Below, piece by piece: positions 33,347-39,672 of a stretch of 39,672 bases of DNA; position 1 is the stretch's first letter; every line of letters starts with the position of its first letter. Both the position numbers and the translations under genes were made by a program. The notes beneath the pieces were generated by a model, which saw nothing but the letters and a program-made list of their open reading frames with translations, had not been told where the DNA came from and made no database searches. Location: NCBI GenBank assembly GCA_002344005.1, contig DDTD01000027.1:60222-99893 (forward strand), written 5' to 3'. Origin of the DNA: Ignavibacteria bacterium UBA2373 (GTDB lineage Bacteria; Bacteroidota; Ignavibacteria; Kapaibacteriales; UBA961).

Positions 33347-33383
33347 AAAAAAAGCGAAAACAATAATTTGCTCTCGCTTTTTA
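33347..33383. terminator. Hairpin terminator after the sigma-factor operon
   Basis: AAAAAGCGA at 33,349-33,357 pairs with TCGCTTTTT at 33,374-33,382, leaving a 16-nt loop. The A-run on the left gives a U-tract for the minus strand, 40 nt past the lipoprotein stop. Confidence 0.7.
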
Positions 33384-33423
33384 TTTGACATGATGTAATA
33401 AGAGATTTCTCTCTGCATTAGAA

Positions 33424-34017
33424 TTATTTTTTTCCTATGAATTTACCATTAATTGTTGCATGATGTAACATATATCTGCCTCGAAAAAAAGAAGTTTGCA
33501 CTAATCCAATATTTTCAGCATAATCATCCGTTGAAGCTCCATCATACATCACAGCAGGTGCCATCGTTGAAGTGATTGTAAAGATACCTGCCGGAACAGT
33601 AATAATTTCTCCGCGTGCAGAAACATAGTATCTATAATGGTCATCTGTTGGTTCATCAGAACCGAAATCAATCATTATTCTCTCTTTTTTCTTCTCTTCA
33701 TCATATTGATACACTTTATCGCCTTCTGTTCTGTAGTATCTCGGAATTATAGCATAGCGATAAATGTTACTTGATTGTTCAACAACAAAATATTTAGTGT
33801 TATTAATTGTTTCAACACGACGTACATCTAAATTCATAATACCTACTTGATTTTCGGTAGTCGTAAATACCCAAGAATCGCCCACATGTAATGGAAATAA
33901 TTTTTCAGCTACACTCTCTTTCTGATTTTCACCACCGCCCGTGGGTGGCAGTACATCTTCCGTTTTACAACCGATAAACACAACCATGACTATCATGGCA
34001 AACAATACATTATTCAT
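33424..34017 (-). CDS. Lipoprotein of unknown function
   Basis: 197 aa from the ATG giving MNNVLFAMIVMVVFIGCKTED. Lipobox VFIGC, so the mature protein is membrane-anchored through Cys17 (downstream residues KTED do not indicate which membrane). The mature part begins with a Pro/Gly linker and then LFPLHVGDSWVFTTTE, a pattern seen in Bacteroidota lipoproteins that report a measured quantity, followed by beta-rich sequence. I do not recognise a function. It lies 45 nt after the anti-sigma gene on the same strand, so it is a candidate third member of that operon. Confidence 0.75.
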   Translation of the reverse strand: MNNVLFAMIVMVVFIGCKTEDVLPPTGGGENQKESVAEKLFPLHVGDSWVFTTTENQVGIMNLDVRRVETINNTKYFVVEQSSNIYRYAIIPRYYRTEGDKVYQYDEEKKKERIMIDFGSDEPTDDHYRYYVSARGEIITVPAGIFTITSTMAPAVMYDGASTDDYAENIGLVQTSFFRGRYMLHHATINGKFIGKK

Positions 34018-34062
34018 AAAAAACACTCCATAGTGTATGATGATAAAATAATTATGTGGTAA

Positions 34063-35307
34063 TTAAAATTCTATTGCAAATGAACAAAGTCCGCCAAATG
34101 TTGTAACACTTTTCCAAGAATTATCAATAGAACTTCGATATAATAATCCTGTATTTTCAATTCCTAGTGTTCCAACAAATTGTGGAGAGAATCGCATCAT
34201 AACTCCAATGCCGAGTTTACCGAAAGGACCTGACTCCGCACCACCTATTGTTAATCGTGTTGTCGGCTCTATCCCATCCACAATATTTCCCAAACGCCTT
34301 TCGATAACAGCTCCAAGCCAATGCTGAATTATGGGAATTGTTTCTTGGATAGGTTCAGTCTCACGAACAGCTCCTTTATTTGTTGAAAACTCAAATACAT
34401 CATTATTACCACTTGATGAATTATTCGCCATATTAACCATATTATCGCGCCCAGCGGCAAGTCCTATCCATGTTTTTTCCTGTAATTTCATCATACCGGC
34501 AAAAGCCACATTCGGAGAATTTGCATTCATACTCATAGCACCGCGTGCTTCTACAAAATAATGTGATGTGAATCGTGGTGAATATTGTCTTGTATGTGGA
34601 TGAGTGGTATTCAATCCTTCCTCTGATGAATGGATATAATTATTTTTATTTACTCCATTTTCTGAATGAAGTAATACTGTCTCAAGTGACTTTGGATCTA
34701 TCGTTACAGTGTTGATGGGCTGTGAGTCGTTTTGGTTCTTATCATTATACGATGCTATTTCGTGTTGTATTTCTTCATTATTGTTAACAATCCGAACTAA
34801 AGGTGTTTTCATTACACGATGTCGAATATACTTTGCATCATCCGCGGATTCTATTGTATCTGTTTTTGCGGAATTACCGGAAATTTGGGGAGCCGTATAT
34901 TGTACGGCACTACTTCCCATAATAGTTTTTTGACCAGTACCTAATGTCGTATTTTCTACTATATTATCGGTTTGATTGAAATAATTAAACCAAACATAAG
35001 TACCCAAAACACAAATAATTGCAGCCGCTGCACTTAGCGTCCGAGTATGAAGAAAAAACAGTAGCCCTCTTCTTTTCTTTTTCTCGCCAAATCCTGCTCT
35101 TGCAAATAATTGAGCGTCACATTCTTCGGAAGGAATAGCAGCAGGAGTTTCATTCAACAATTTATGGACTAATAATGTTTGCTTAAATTCAGATTGCAAT
35201 TCTGCATTGGATGCAATGGCATCGAACAAATATTGCTCCTCCGTTTCGGAAAGTTCTCCGTCAGCAAACAAGGTCATCAATTCATGTATGGTATATTGTT
35301 CTTTCAT
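34063..35307 (-). CDS. Anti-sigma factor fused to a beta-rich periplasmic domain
   Basis: 414 aa. Residues 1-75 (MKEQYTIHELMTLFADGELS...) resemble the cytoplasmic helical domain of anti-sigma factors, without the HxxxCxxC zinc motif. A basic stretch (KKKRR) precedes one transmembrane helix at about 88-110. A long polar linker (110-235) leads to a beta-rich region (240-414) with alternating patterns (YFVEARGAMSMNAN, GIGVMMRFSPQFVGTLGIENTG) and a final phenylalanine, reminiscent of small outer-membrane barrel repeats. It starts 3 nt after the sigma-factor stop. The build suggests envelope sensing by the anti-sigma protein itself; the barrel-like reading is tentative. Confidence 0.78.
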   Translation of the reverse strand: MKEQYTIHELMTLFADGELSETEEQYLFDAIASNAELQSEFKQTLLVHKLLNETPAAIPSEECDAQLFARAGFGEKKKRRGLLFFLHTRTLSAAAAIICVLGTYVWFNYFNQTDNIVENTTLGTGQKTIMGSSAVQYTAPQISGNSAKTDTIESADDAKYIRHRVMKTPLVRIVNNNEEIQHEIASYNDKNQNDSQPINTVTIDPKSLETVLLHSENGVNKNNYIHSSEEGLNTTHPHTRQYSPRFTSHYFVEARGAMSMNANSPNVAFAGMMKLQEKTWIGLAAGRDNMVNMANNSSSGNNDVFEFSTNKGAVRETEPIQETIPIIQHWLGAVIERRLGNIVDGIEPTTRLTIGGAESGPFGKLGIGVMMRFSPQFVGTLGIENTGLLYRSSIDNSWKSVTTFGGLCSFAIEF

Positions 35308-35310
35308 TGA

Positions 35311-35886
35311 TTAATCCTGTAATTCTTCAAAATAGGGAGCAAGTAAACCACGCAACTTTGTTTTTGCTCTCACTATACGGTTGCGAACTGTTGTAATCGG
35401 ATTGCCTGTGACTTCCGAAATCTGTTGATATGACATTCCTGAATGCACTTGCAACCAGACAGCTTCTTTGTATTCATCACTGAGCAAATCCATCGCTGAT
35501 TCGATAGCTCTTTTCAAATCATGGTTTGTATGCATGGATTCCACTGAAGTCGGCATCGGTATTTCATTCACATCTTCAATATGAATGCTATGCTTTTCAT
35601 GGGTGTCTTTATAGTTAAGACATAAATTTCGCGCAATGGTCATAAGATAACCCAACACATTGTGCATGGAGCGATCACGATGGGCACTGGTCAAAAAGCG
35701 TAAGAACGTCTCTTGAAGCATATCATCTGCGGCATCATGCCCAACAATCTTACGACAATATCCATAAATCCTTGACTTATGACGTGCATACAACTCACGA
35801 AATGCCTGCTCCTTCTTTACCGGATCGCAAAGATGAGTATAGATTTCTTCATCTGAAATATCTATGTAAACAGTTCTTTTTTTCAT
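35311..35886 (-). CDS. ECF-family RNA polymerase sigma factor
   Basis: 191 aa. Region 2 is visible in AFRELYARHKSRIYGYCRKIV and DDMLQETFLRFLTSA; region 4 has the helix-turn-helix EAVWLQVHSGMSYQQISEVTGNP followed by TTVRNRIVRAKTKLR. There is no extra C-terminal domain. The partner anti-sigma gene begins 3 nt downstream. This is the classic envelope-stress sigma/anti-sigma pair; the signal and regulon cannot be told from here. I did not find a clear self-promoter in the 177 nt separating it from the divergent LEA14-like gene. Confidence 0.92.
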   Translation of the reverse strand: MKKRTVYIDISDEEIYTHLCDPVKKEQAFRELYARHKSRIYGYCRKIVGHDAADDMLQETFLRFLTSAHRDRSMHNVLGYLMTIARNLCLNYKDTHEKHSIHIEDVNEIPMPTSVESMHTNHDLKRAIESAMDLLSDEYKEAVWLQVHSGMSYQQISEVTGNPITTVRNRIVRAKTKLRGLLAPYFEELQD

Positions 35887-36063
35887 GGTGCTAAATCACA
35901 TATTGCCTGTATAAACAAGTAAACCCTCTCTTTGTTTCAATCCTGAGAAACACAATTCCTCCCATTAAACCGAATATCTGTACGTCAAGTCAGCCGAACT
36001 TCGTAATTTTCATTACAGAATCTCTATTTTCTCTTACTTTTATCACTAATTATTCTCTCTCTT

Positions 36064-36699
36064 ATGATGACAAAGATGAAACGTCCGGCACTCCTTGTGC
36101 TTTTGTGTTGTGTATTTATCGGTATGCAAGGTTGCAAACAATTAGGTGACATCGGCGGCGCACTTACCAATTTACAGCGACTTAAATTCAAACTTGAGAA
36201 TGTCAATGGTTTTCAGCTCTCAGGCATAGGGCTTTCCAATAAAGCAAAACTGTCCGATTTTTCGATTACGGATGGGCTATCACTTGCAAACTCTTTCCGC
36301 ACCAATAGATTCCCGGCATCTTTCACACTCAATGTTGCCGCTATGAACCCCAATGATGGCAAAGGAGGCTCGCGCTCTTCTAATGCCACATTGCAGGGGC
36401 TTGAATGGCGTTTGCTTATTGATGATGTTCCGACAATTGTCGGCAATATTGATAAACCCATAGTCATTCCGGGTACCGGTCAGCAAGAAATCATTCCACT
36501 CACCATTTCACTTGATCTCTATGAATTTTTCGGCAAAAAAGGATATGAACAAGTTGTGGATTTAGCTCTTGCTATCGGTGGAGCAAAAGGCAGTGCAGGC
36601 AGATTAAAACTTGATGCCAAACCGACAGTCTCCACTGCATTTGGTGCTATGACCTATCCCGGGCGCATCACTATTATTGACAAAGAGTTTCGTAATTAA
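36064..36699 (+). CDS. LEA14-like (WHy-type) lipoprotein
   Basis: 211 aa. Type II signal peptide with lipobox IGMQGC (Cys24 lipidated). The mature domain resembles LEA2/WHy proteins: an N-terminal FKLENVNGFQLSGIGLSNK, then SFTLNVAAMNPNDGKG with the NPN turn, LEWRLLIDDVPTIVG, and PLTISLDLYEF. Such domains are small beta sandwiches, often linked to desiccation or envelope stability, but the molecular role is unclear. Starts at 36,064, 36,067 or 36,076 are all possible. The next gene begins 5 nt after its stop, so the two are coupled. Confidence 0.8.
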   Translation: MMTKMKRPALLVLLCCVFIGMQGCKQLGDIGGALTNLQRLKFKLENVNGFQLSGIGLSNKAKLSDFSITDGLSLANSFRTNRFPASFTLNVAAMNPNDGKGGSRSSNATLQGLEWRLLIDDVPTIVGNIDKPIVIPGTGQQEIIPLTISLDLYEFFGKKGYEQVVDLALAIGGAKGSAGRLKLDAKPTVSTAFGAMTYPGRITIIDKEFRN

Positions 36700-36704
36700 A
36701 CCTT

Positions 36705-37787
36705 ATGAGTACGCTCGAACTATTTTTACTTGGTCTGTACGGAATGGGCACTGCCTTGTGTTCATTGTTTTCTGCCTCCTTAACTGGAATGACAAATATA
36801 TTCCTCGATACTCTTGGGACTATACATCCACGCACGGCAAAACGATTGAAACGACTGAAAAGCAATCACCTTGAGGGTATGTCATCATTATTCATTTATG
36901 ATGTGACCTTTGTCGTGCTTGGCTCTATGACAGCAATCTCTTGGTCGCAAGAATCGAATGGGACATGGACATCCCTGCTCCTTTCAACCGCTGTCTATTT
37001 GACGATTATTGTCATTATCAAAACCATGTTCTATTCCCTTGGCTTGCGTTATGCCGAGCGGCTTGCCGTGGCTGCCGGCAGAGTCATCGGCTTCACGGCT
37101 CTAAGCACAAAACCATTGAATATTGTGCTAACCCTCATCAAAAGTAAAATCATTCCTCCACCCGACGAAGAAAGCTCTCGTGAGGAATTCGACGCACTCG
37201 TGGATGAAGCACGCGACGAGGGCACGCTCGATGATGATGAATATCGCCTCTTGAAAAATATCATGAATATCAGCGAAGTTATGACCTCCGATGTCATGAC
37301 CCCTCGAACTGTCGTCTTTGGATGCGATGCCGACACAACCATCGAAAAAGTTACTGCTATGCCCGAATTGCAAATGTTCTCACGTTTTCCGATTTGGGAA
37401 AACAATGACTCTGACAATATTATCGGCTATGCAATTACCCGCGATATTCTCAAAGCCGCTCTCGAAGGCAAACTCTCCATGAGACTACGTGATTTGGTCA
37501 GAGAAGTATATTTCATCCCCGAAAATGCCCCACTTGCCAAAGCGCTCGAACAATTCCTCAAACGCAGACAACATCTTTTTGTCGTGGTGGATGAATATGG
37601 AGGTGTGGAAGGGCTTATCACAATGGAAGATGTCATGGAAGCTATTCTCGGCACTGAGATTGTTGATGAAAATGACAGAATTATTGACTTACGTGAACTG
37701 GCAAAAAGCAGACGCGACAAACGTATTGCACAATTTCAATTCGCAGAAATCAAAATTGCCGAACAACAAACTGAAAATAATTTGTAA
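36705..37787 (+). CDS. CNNM/TlyC-family membrane protein with CBS pair
   Basis: 360 aa. The N-terminal DUF21 (CNNM) domain has three to four membrane segments (about 4-30, 62-85, 90-115, 120-140). A CBS pair (about 195-320) starts with the family's MTSDVMTPRTVVFG and ends in FVVVDEYGGVEGLITMEDVMEAILGTEIVDE. The C-terminal CorC_HlyC domain is absent and only a 35-residue charged tail remains. Relatives export Mg2+ or Co2+ or affect ion balance; despite the name, haemolysin activity is not implied. It is cotranscribed with the upstream lipoprotein (5-nt gap) and lies 24 nt before the aminotransferase ATG. Confidence 0.92.
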   Translation: MSTLELFLLGLYGMGTALCSLFSASLTGMTNIFLDTLGTIHPRTAKRLKRLKSNHLEGMSSLFIYDVTFVVLGSMTAISWSQESNGTWTSLLLSTAVYLTIIVIIKTMFYSLGLRYAERLAVAAGRVIGFTALSTKPLNIVLTLIKSKIIPPPDEESSREEFDALVDEARDEGTLDDDEYRLLKNIMNISEVMTSDVMTPRTVVFGCDADTTIEKVTAMPELQMFSRFPIWENNDSDNIIGYAITRDILKAALEGKLSMRLRDLVREVYFIPENAPLAKALEQFLKRRQHLFVVVDEYGGVEGLITMEDVMEAILGTEIVDENDRIIDLRELAKSRRDKRIAQFQFAEIKIAEQQTENNL

Positions 37788-37811
37788 CTATCACTTTATT
37801 TGGACAACATT

Positions 37812-38999
37812 ATGTCTCATACACTTGCCAAACATATTCTTGTCGCTGAGGAATCACAAACTCTCGCCATCGCCAATCGTGCAAAAACAATGAAGTCTCA
37901 AGGGATTGATGTGGTCTCACTTTCTACCGGAGAACCCGACTTCCCAACACCCGATTGCGCCAAACAAGCCGCCAACGATGCCATAATCCACAATTTTACC
38001 CACTATACAGACTCCAACGGCATCAAAGAATTACGCGAAGCAGTCGCTGAAAAGTTCCGCAATGAAAATCAGATACTCTCAGCAAGTGCCGACACCGTCC
38101 TTATTACCTCCGGTGCAAAACAAGCATTGGTCAATACTCTCACAGCCATCTGCAATGAAGGCGATGAAGTCATCATCTTTGCACCATATTGGGTCAGCTA
38201 CCCCGCAATGGTCACAATGACAGGCGCAAAACCCATTATCATTCAGACCTTACCCGAACATCAATTCAAACCCACCCCCGACCAATTACGCGCAGCTCTC
38301 ACCCCACAAACAAAATGCGTCATTATCAATAGCCCCAATAATCCCACAGGCATGATGCTTACTCGTGACGAAATGGCAAACCTCATGGCTGTCCTCGAAA
38401 ACCATGATTGCTATATTCTCAGCGATGAAATCTATGAAAAACTTACTCTCGGAGCCATCGAACATTGCAGCCCCGGGTCATTTCCGTCCATTGCCTCACG
38501 AGTATGCACTGTCAACGGTGTCTCCAAAGCATTTGCAATGACCGGATGGCGCATCGGATTTCTTCATGCTCCGCCCGAAGTATGGAAACAAGCATCAAAA
38601 GTGCAAGGACAAGTCACCTCCCACCCATCGTCCATAGCCCAAAAAGCAGCTCTCGGAGCAATGCTCGGCGCGCACAACGATGTACAAATCATGAAACAAG
38701 TCTTTTGCCAACGCAAAGAACTTATATGCCGATTGATGTCTGCAATTCCCTCCGTAAGTTTTGCAGAACCCCAAGGTGCATTTTATGTATGGGCTGATAT
38801 ATCACAATTACTCAACACAACAATACCAACTTCCGCAGCATTTTGCGAAACATTACTCGCTGAATATCATGTTGCCTTAGTTCCCGGCGAAGCATTCGGC
38901 GCACCCGGATATATACGACTATCCTTTGCCGCAAGCGATGAAGTCATCACAAAAGCCATTGAAAGACTTGCAGCTATGGTGCACAATATGCGCACATAA
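37812..38999 (+). CDS. PLP-dependent class I aminotransferase (aspartate type)
   Basis: 395 aa from the ATG giving MSHTLAKHILVAEESQTLAI; a TTG four codons earlier is less likely. Fold-type I aminotransferase of the AspB/AspC group with pyridoxal phosphate: TGEPDFPTPD near the N-terminus, SPNNPTGMMLT, the aspartate in YILSDEIYEKL, the Schiff-base lysine K239 in VNGVSKAFAMTGWRIGF, and the C-terminal arginine in GYIRLSF that binds the substrate carboxylate. Likely converts aspartate and 2-oxoglutarate to oxaloacetate and glutamate; aromatic or prephenate specificity cannot be excluded. Probably cotranscribed with the two preceding genes. Confidence 0.93.
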   Translation: MSHTLAKHILVAEESQTLAIANRAKTMKSQGIDVVSLSTGEPDFPTPDCAKQAANDAIIHNFTHYTDSNGIKELREAVAEKFRNENQILSASADTVLITSGAKQALVNTLTAICNEGDEVIIFAPYWVSYPAMVTMTGAKPIIIQTLPEHQFKPTPDQLRAALTPQTKCVIINSPNNPTGMMLTRDEMANLMAVLENHDCYILSDEIYEKLTLGAIEHCSPGSFPSIASRVCTVNGVSKAFAMTGWRIGFLHAPPEVWKQASKVQGQVTSHPSSIAQKAALGAMLGAHNDVQIMKQVFCQRKELICRLMSAIPSVSFAEPQGAFYVWADISQLLNTTIPTSAAFCETLLAEYHVALVPGEAFGAPGYIRLSFAASDEVITKAIERLAAMVHNMRT

Positions 39000-39057
39000 T
39001 TCATCCTCTCCAATCAGAAGAAATAGCCCTCGAAAAAAATATAAAATTCTGAGCTAT

Positions 39058-39097
39058 CATTGCAGTAATAACGTAGAAATGATATAATACTGCAATG
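39058..39097. repeat. Perfect 10-bp inverted repeat in the intergenic region
   Basis: CATTGCAGTA at 39,058-39,067 and TACTGCAATG at 39,088-39,097 are exact reverse complements around a 20-nt loop, with CTA/TAG extending the stem after a bulge. No T-run follows on the plus strand, so it is not a typical terminator. In 39,000-39,286 I find no other feature; an 87-residue minus-strand open frame there has no family resemblance. Confidence 0.7.
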
Positions 39098-39286
39098 TAT
39101 AGGATTCCATTGCCCCTTCCCGAACTTCTCCCACAAAAAAGTAGAAAAAAACAGGACGCATTTTTATAGTAACCATAATGAGAAATTAACCAACCCATCC
39201 GTCGGAGAATACTCATTAAGGTCAATGTTTTGCTCATGCTTCCCCATAAACTTGCATTGATCATAAGCTATATACTATTGATATTC

Positions 39287-39672
39287 TATGAACTATGTTC
39301 GATGATATGCAGACTATGTTTGATGATATACGAACTATGTTTGATGATATGCAGACTATGTTTGATGATATGCAGACTATGTTTTATGGTGTATGGAACA
39401 AATTTCGGATGCATAGAAATGGGTTTTGAGGTCTATGAAACCTCTTTTTCATAATTTTTTGGAATTATCGAAGGGTTTTTAGGGTATTTTGACCATTTTG
39501 AAATCCATATAAACATATTTTGAGAATGTTTTTTGTATTAAATACTGTGTTTTAAGCTATACAAGTGCAGTCCGCCAAGCTTTTGAGGAAGTCCGCCATG
39601 CATTTGAAGAGGTCTGTAATACTTTTGAGGAAGTCCGCCATGCTTTTGAAGTAGTCCGCCAAGCTTTTGAAG
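39287..39672. repeat. 21-bp-register tandem array, right copy (cut by window edge)
   Basis: Units start at 39,287, 39,308, 39,329, 39,350, 39,371, 39,392, 39,413, 39,434, 39,455, 39,476, 39,497, 39,518, 39,539, 39,560, 39,581, 39,602, 39,623, 39,644 and 39,665. The first five carry ACTATGTTTGATGATA. The middle ones are degenerate but hold register. The last ones carry TTTTGAGGAAGTCCGCCA. Frames with heptad peptides occur, such as AFEEVRH repeats from an ATG at 39,525 that stay open to the window end, but other parts contain in-frame stops. The array continues past the right edge. Confidence 0.9.

Noticed and set aside
39001..39264. Minus-strand frame of 87 residues
   Set aside because: No recognisable domain, poor start context and it spans the inverted repeat at 39,058-39,097.
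39230..39454. Open frame with Cys/Leu/Met heptads
   Set aside because: It again follows the 21-bp register, has no ribosome site, and other parts of the same array contain in-frame stops.
39525..39672. Open frame with AFEEVRH heptads running off the right edge, like a coiled-coil protein
   Set aside because: Amphipathic heptads arise automatically from a 21-bp unit and the end is not visible. Kept only as a note on the array; sequence beyond the edge would decide.

Overview
The window reads as chromosomal DNA of a bacterium from the Bacteroidota-Chlorobiota-Kapabacteria (FCB) group. Three proteins end in domains resembling type IX secretion (T9SS) sorting domains. Several promoters fit the Bacteroidota form TTTG-N19-TAnnTTTG, here often with TATTTTCG as the -7 box. 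There is also a BtuB-type receptor beside a surface-type beta-propeller, and an ECF sigma/anti-sigma pair. Base composition is moderate to AT-rich. A Kapabacteria- or Ignavibacteria-like lineage is my best guess, but the sequence alone does not prove it. I saw no tRNA, rRNA, CRISPR array, transposase or prophage.

Layout. 1-383 (perhaps to about 490) is a 21-bp-register repeat array. 0.7-4.7 kb holds a carboxymuconolactone-decarboxylase-like gene overlapping rdgB, then gap, fmt and an Fe/Mn superoxide dismutase. 4.8-7.8 kb holds a large secreted metzincin-like protease and a small membrane protein. 7.9-14.8 kb holds htrA-thrS, priA and recA. 14.9-15.74 kb is the largest repeat tract: an 84-bp higher-order repeat (4 x 21) running without a register break into a 21-bp array. 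15.8-19.0 kb holds two proteins that start with the same short 5' module: a seven-repeat secreted propeller and an Fn3 protein. 19.0-21.1 kb is an AT-rich RloA/RloB-type pair, the probable phage-defence element. 21.1-27.0 kb is a minus-strand block: Gfo/Idh/MocA oxidoreductase, corA, NlpC/P60 lipoprotein, a small secreted protein, rsmB and DUF2130. 27.1-28.3 kb holds panB and a small haem-motif lipoprotein. 28.3-33.3 kb is a cobalamin-riboswitch-led unit: a T9SS-tailed propeller, a BtuB-like receptor and a T9SS-tailed esterase. 33.4-35.9 kb holds an ECF sigma factor, an anti-sigma fusion and a lipoprotein. 36.1-39.0 kb holds an LEA14-like lipoprotein, a CNNM/TlyC-type protein and an aminotransferase. 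39.3 kb to the right edge is another 21-bp-register array.

How genes work together. The clearest functional unit is B12 acquisition. A minus-strand cobalamin riboswitch precedes a T9SS-exported propeller whose stop codon overlaps the GTG start of btuB. This resembles the BtuG-BtuB arrangement of Bacteroides, with a T9SS tail in place of a lipoprotein anchor. The RloA/RloB pair is compact and compositionally distinct. The core genes (gap, fmt, thrS, priA, recA, rsmB, panB) look intact.

The least expected structure is the 21-bp periodicity. Three intergenic tracts hold many consecutive 21-bp units whose sequence changes gradually while the register stays fixed, apart from isolated slips. The register runs through in-frame stop codons, so it looks like a DNA-level property rather than a coding one.
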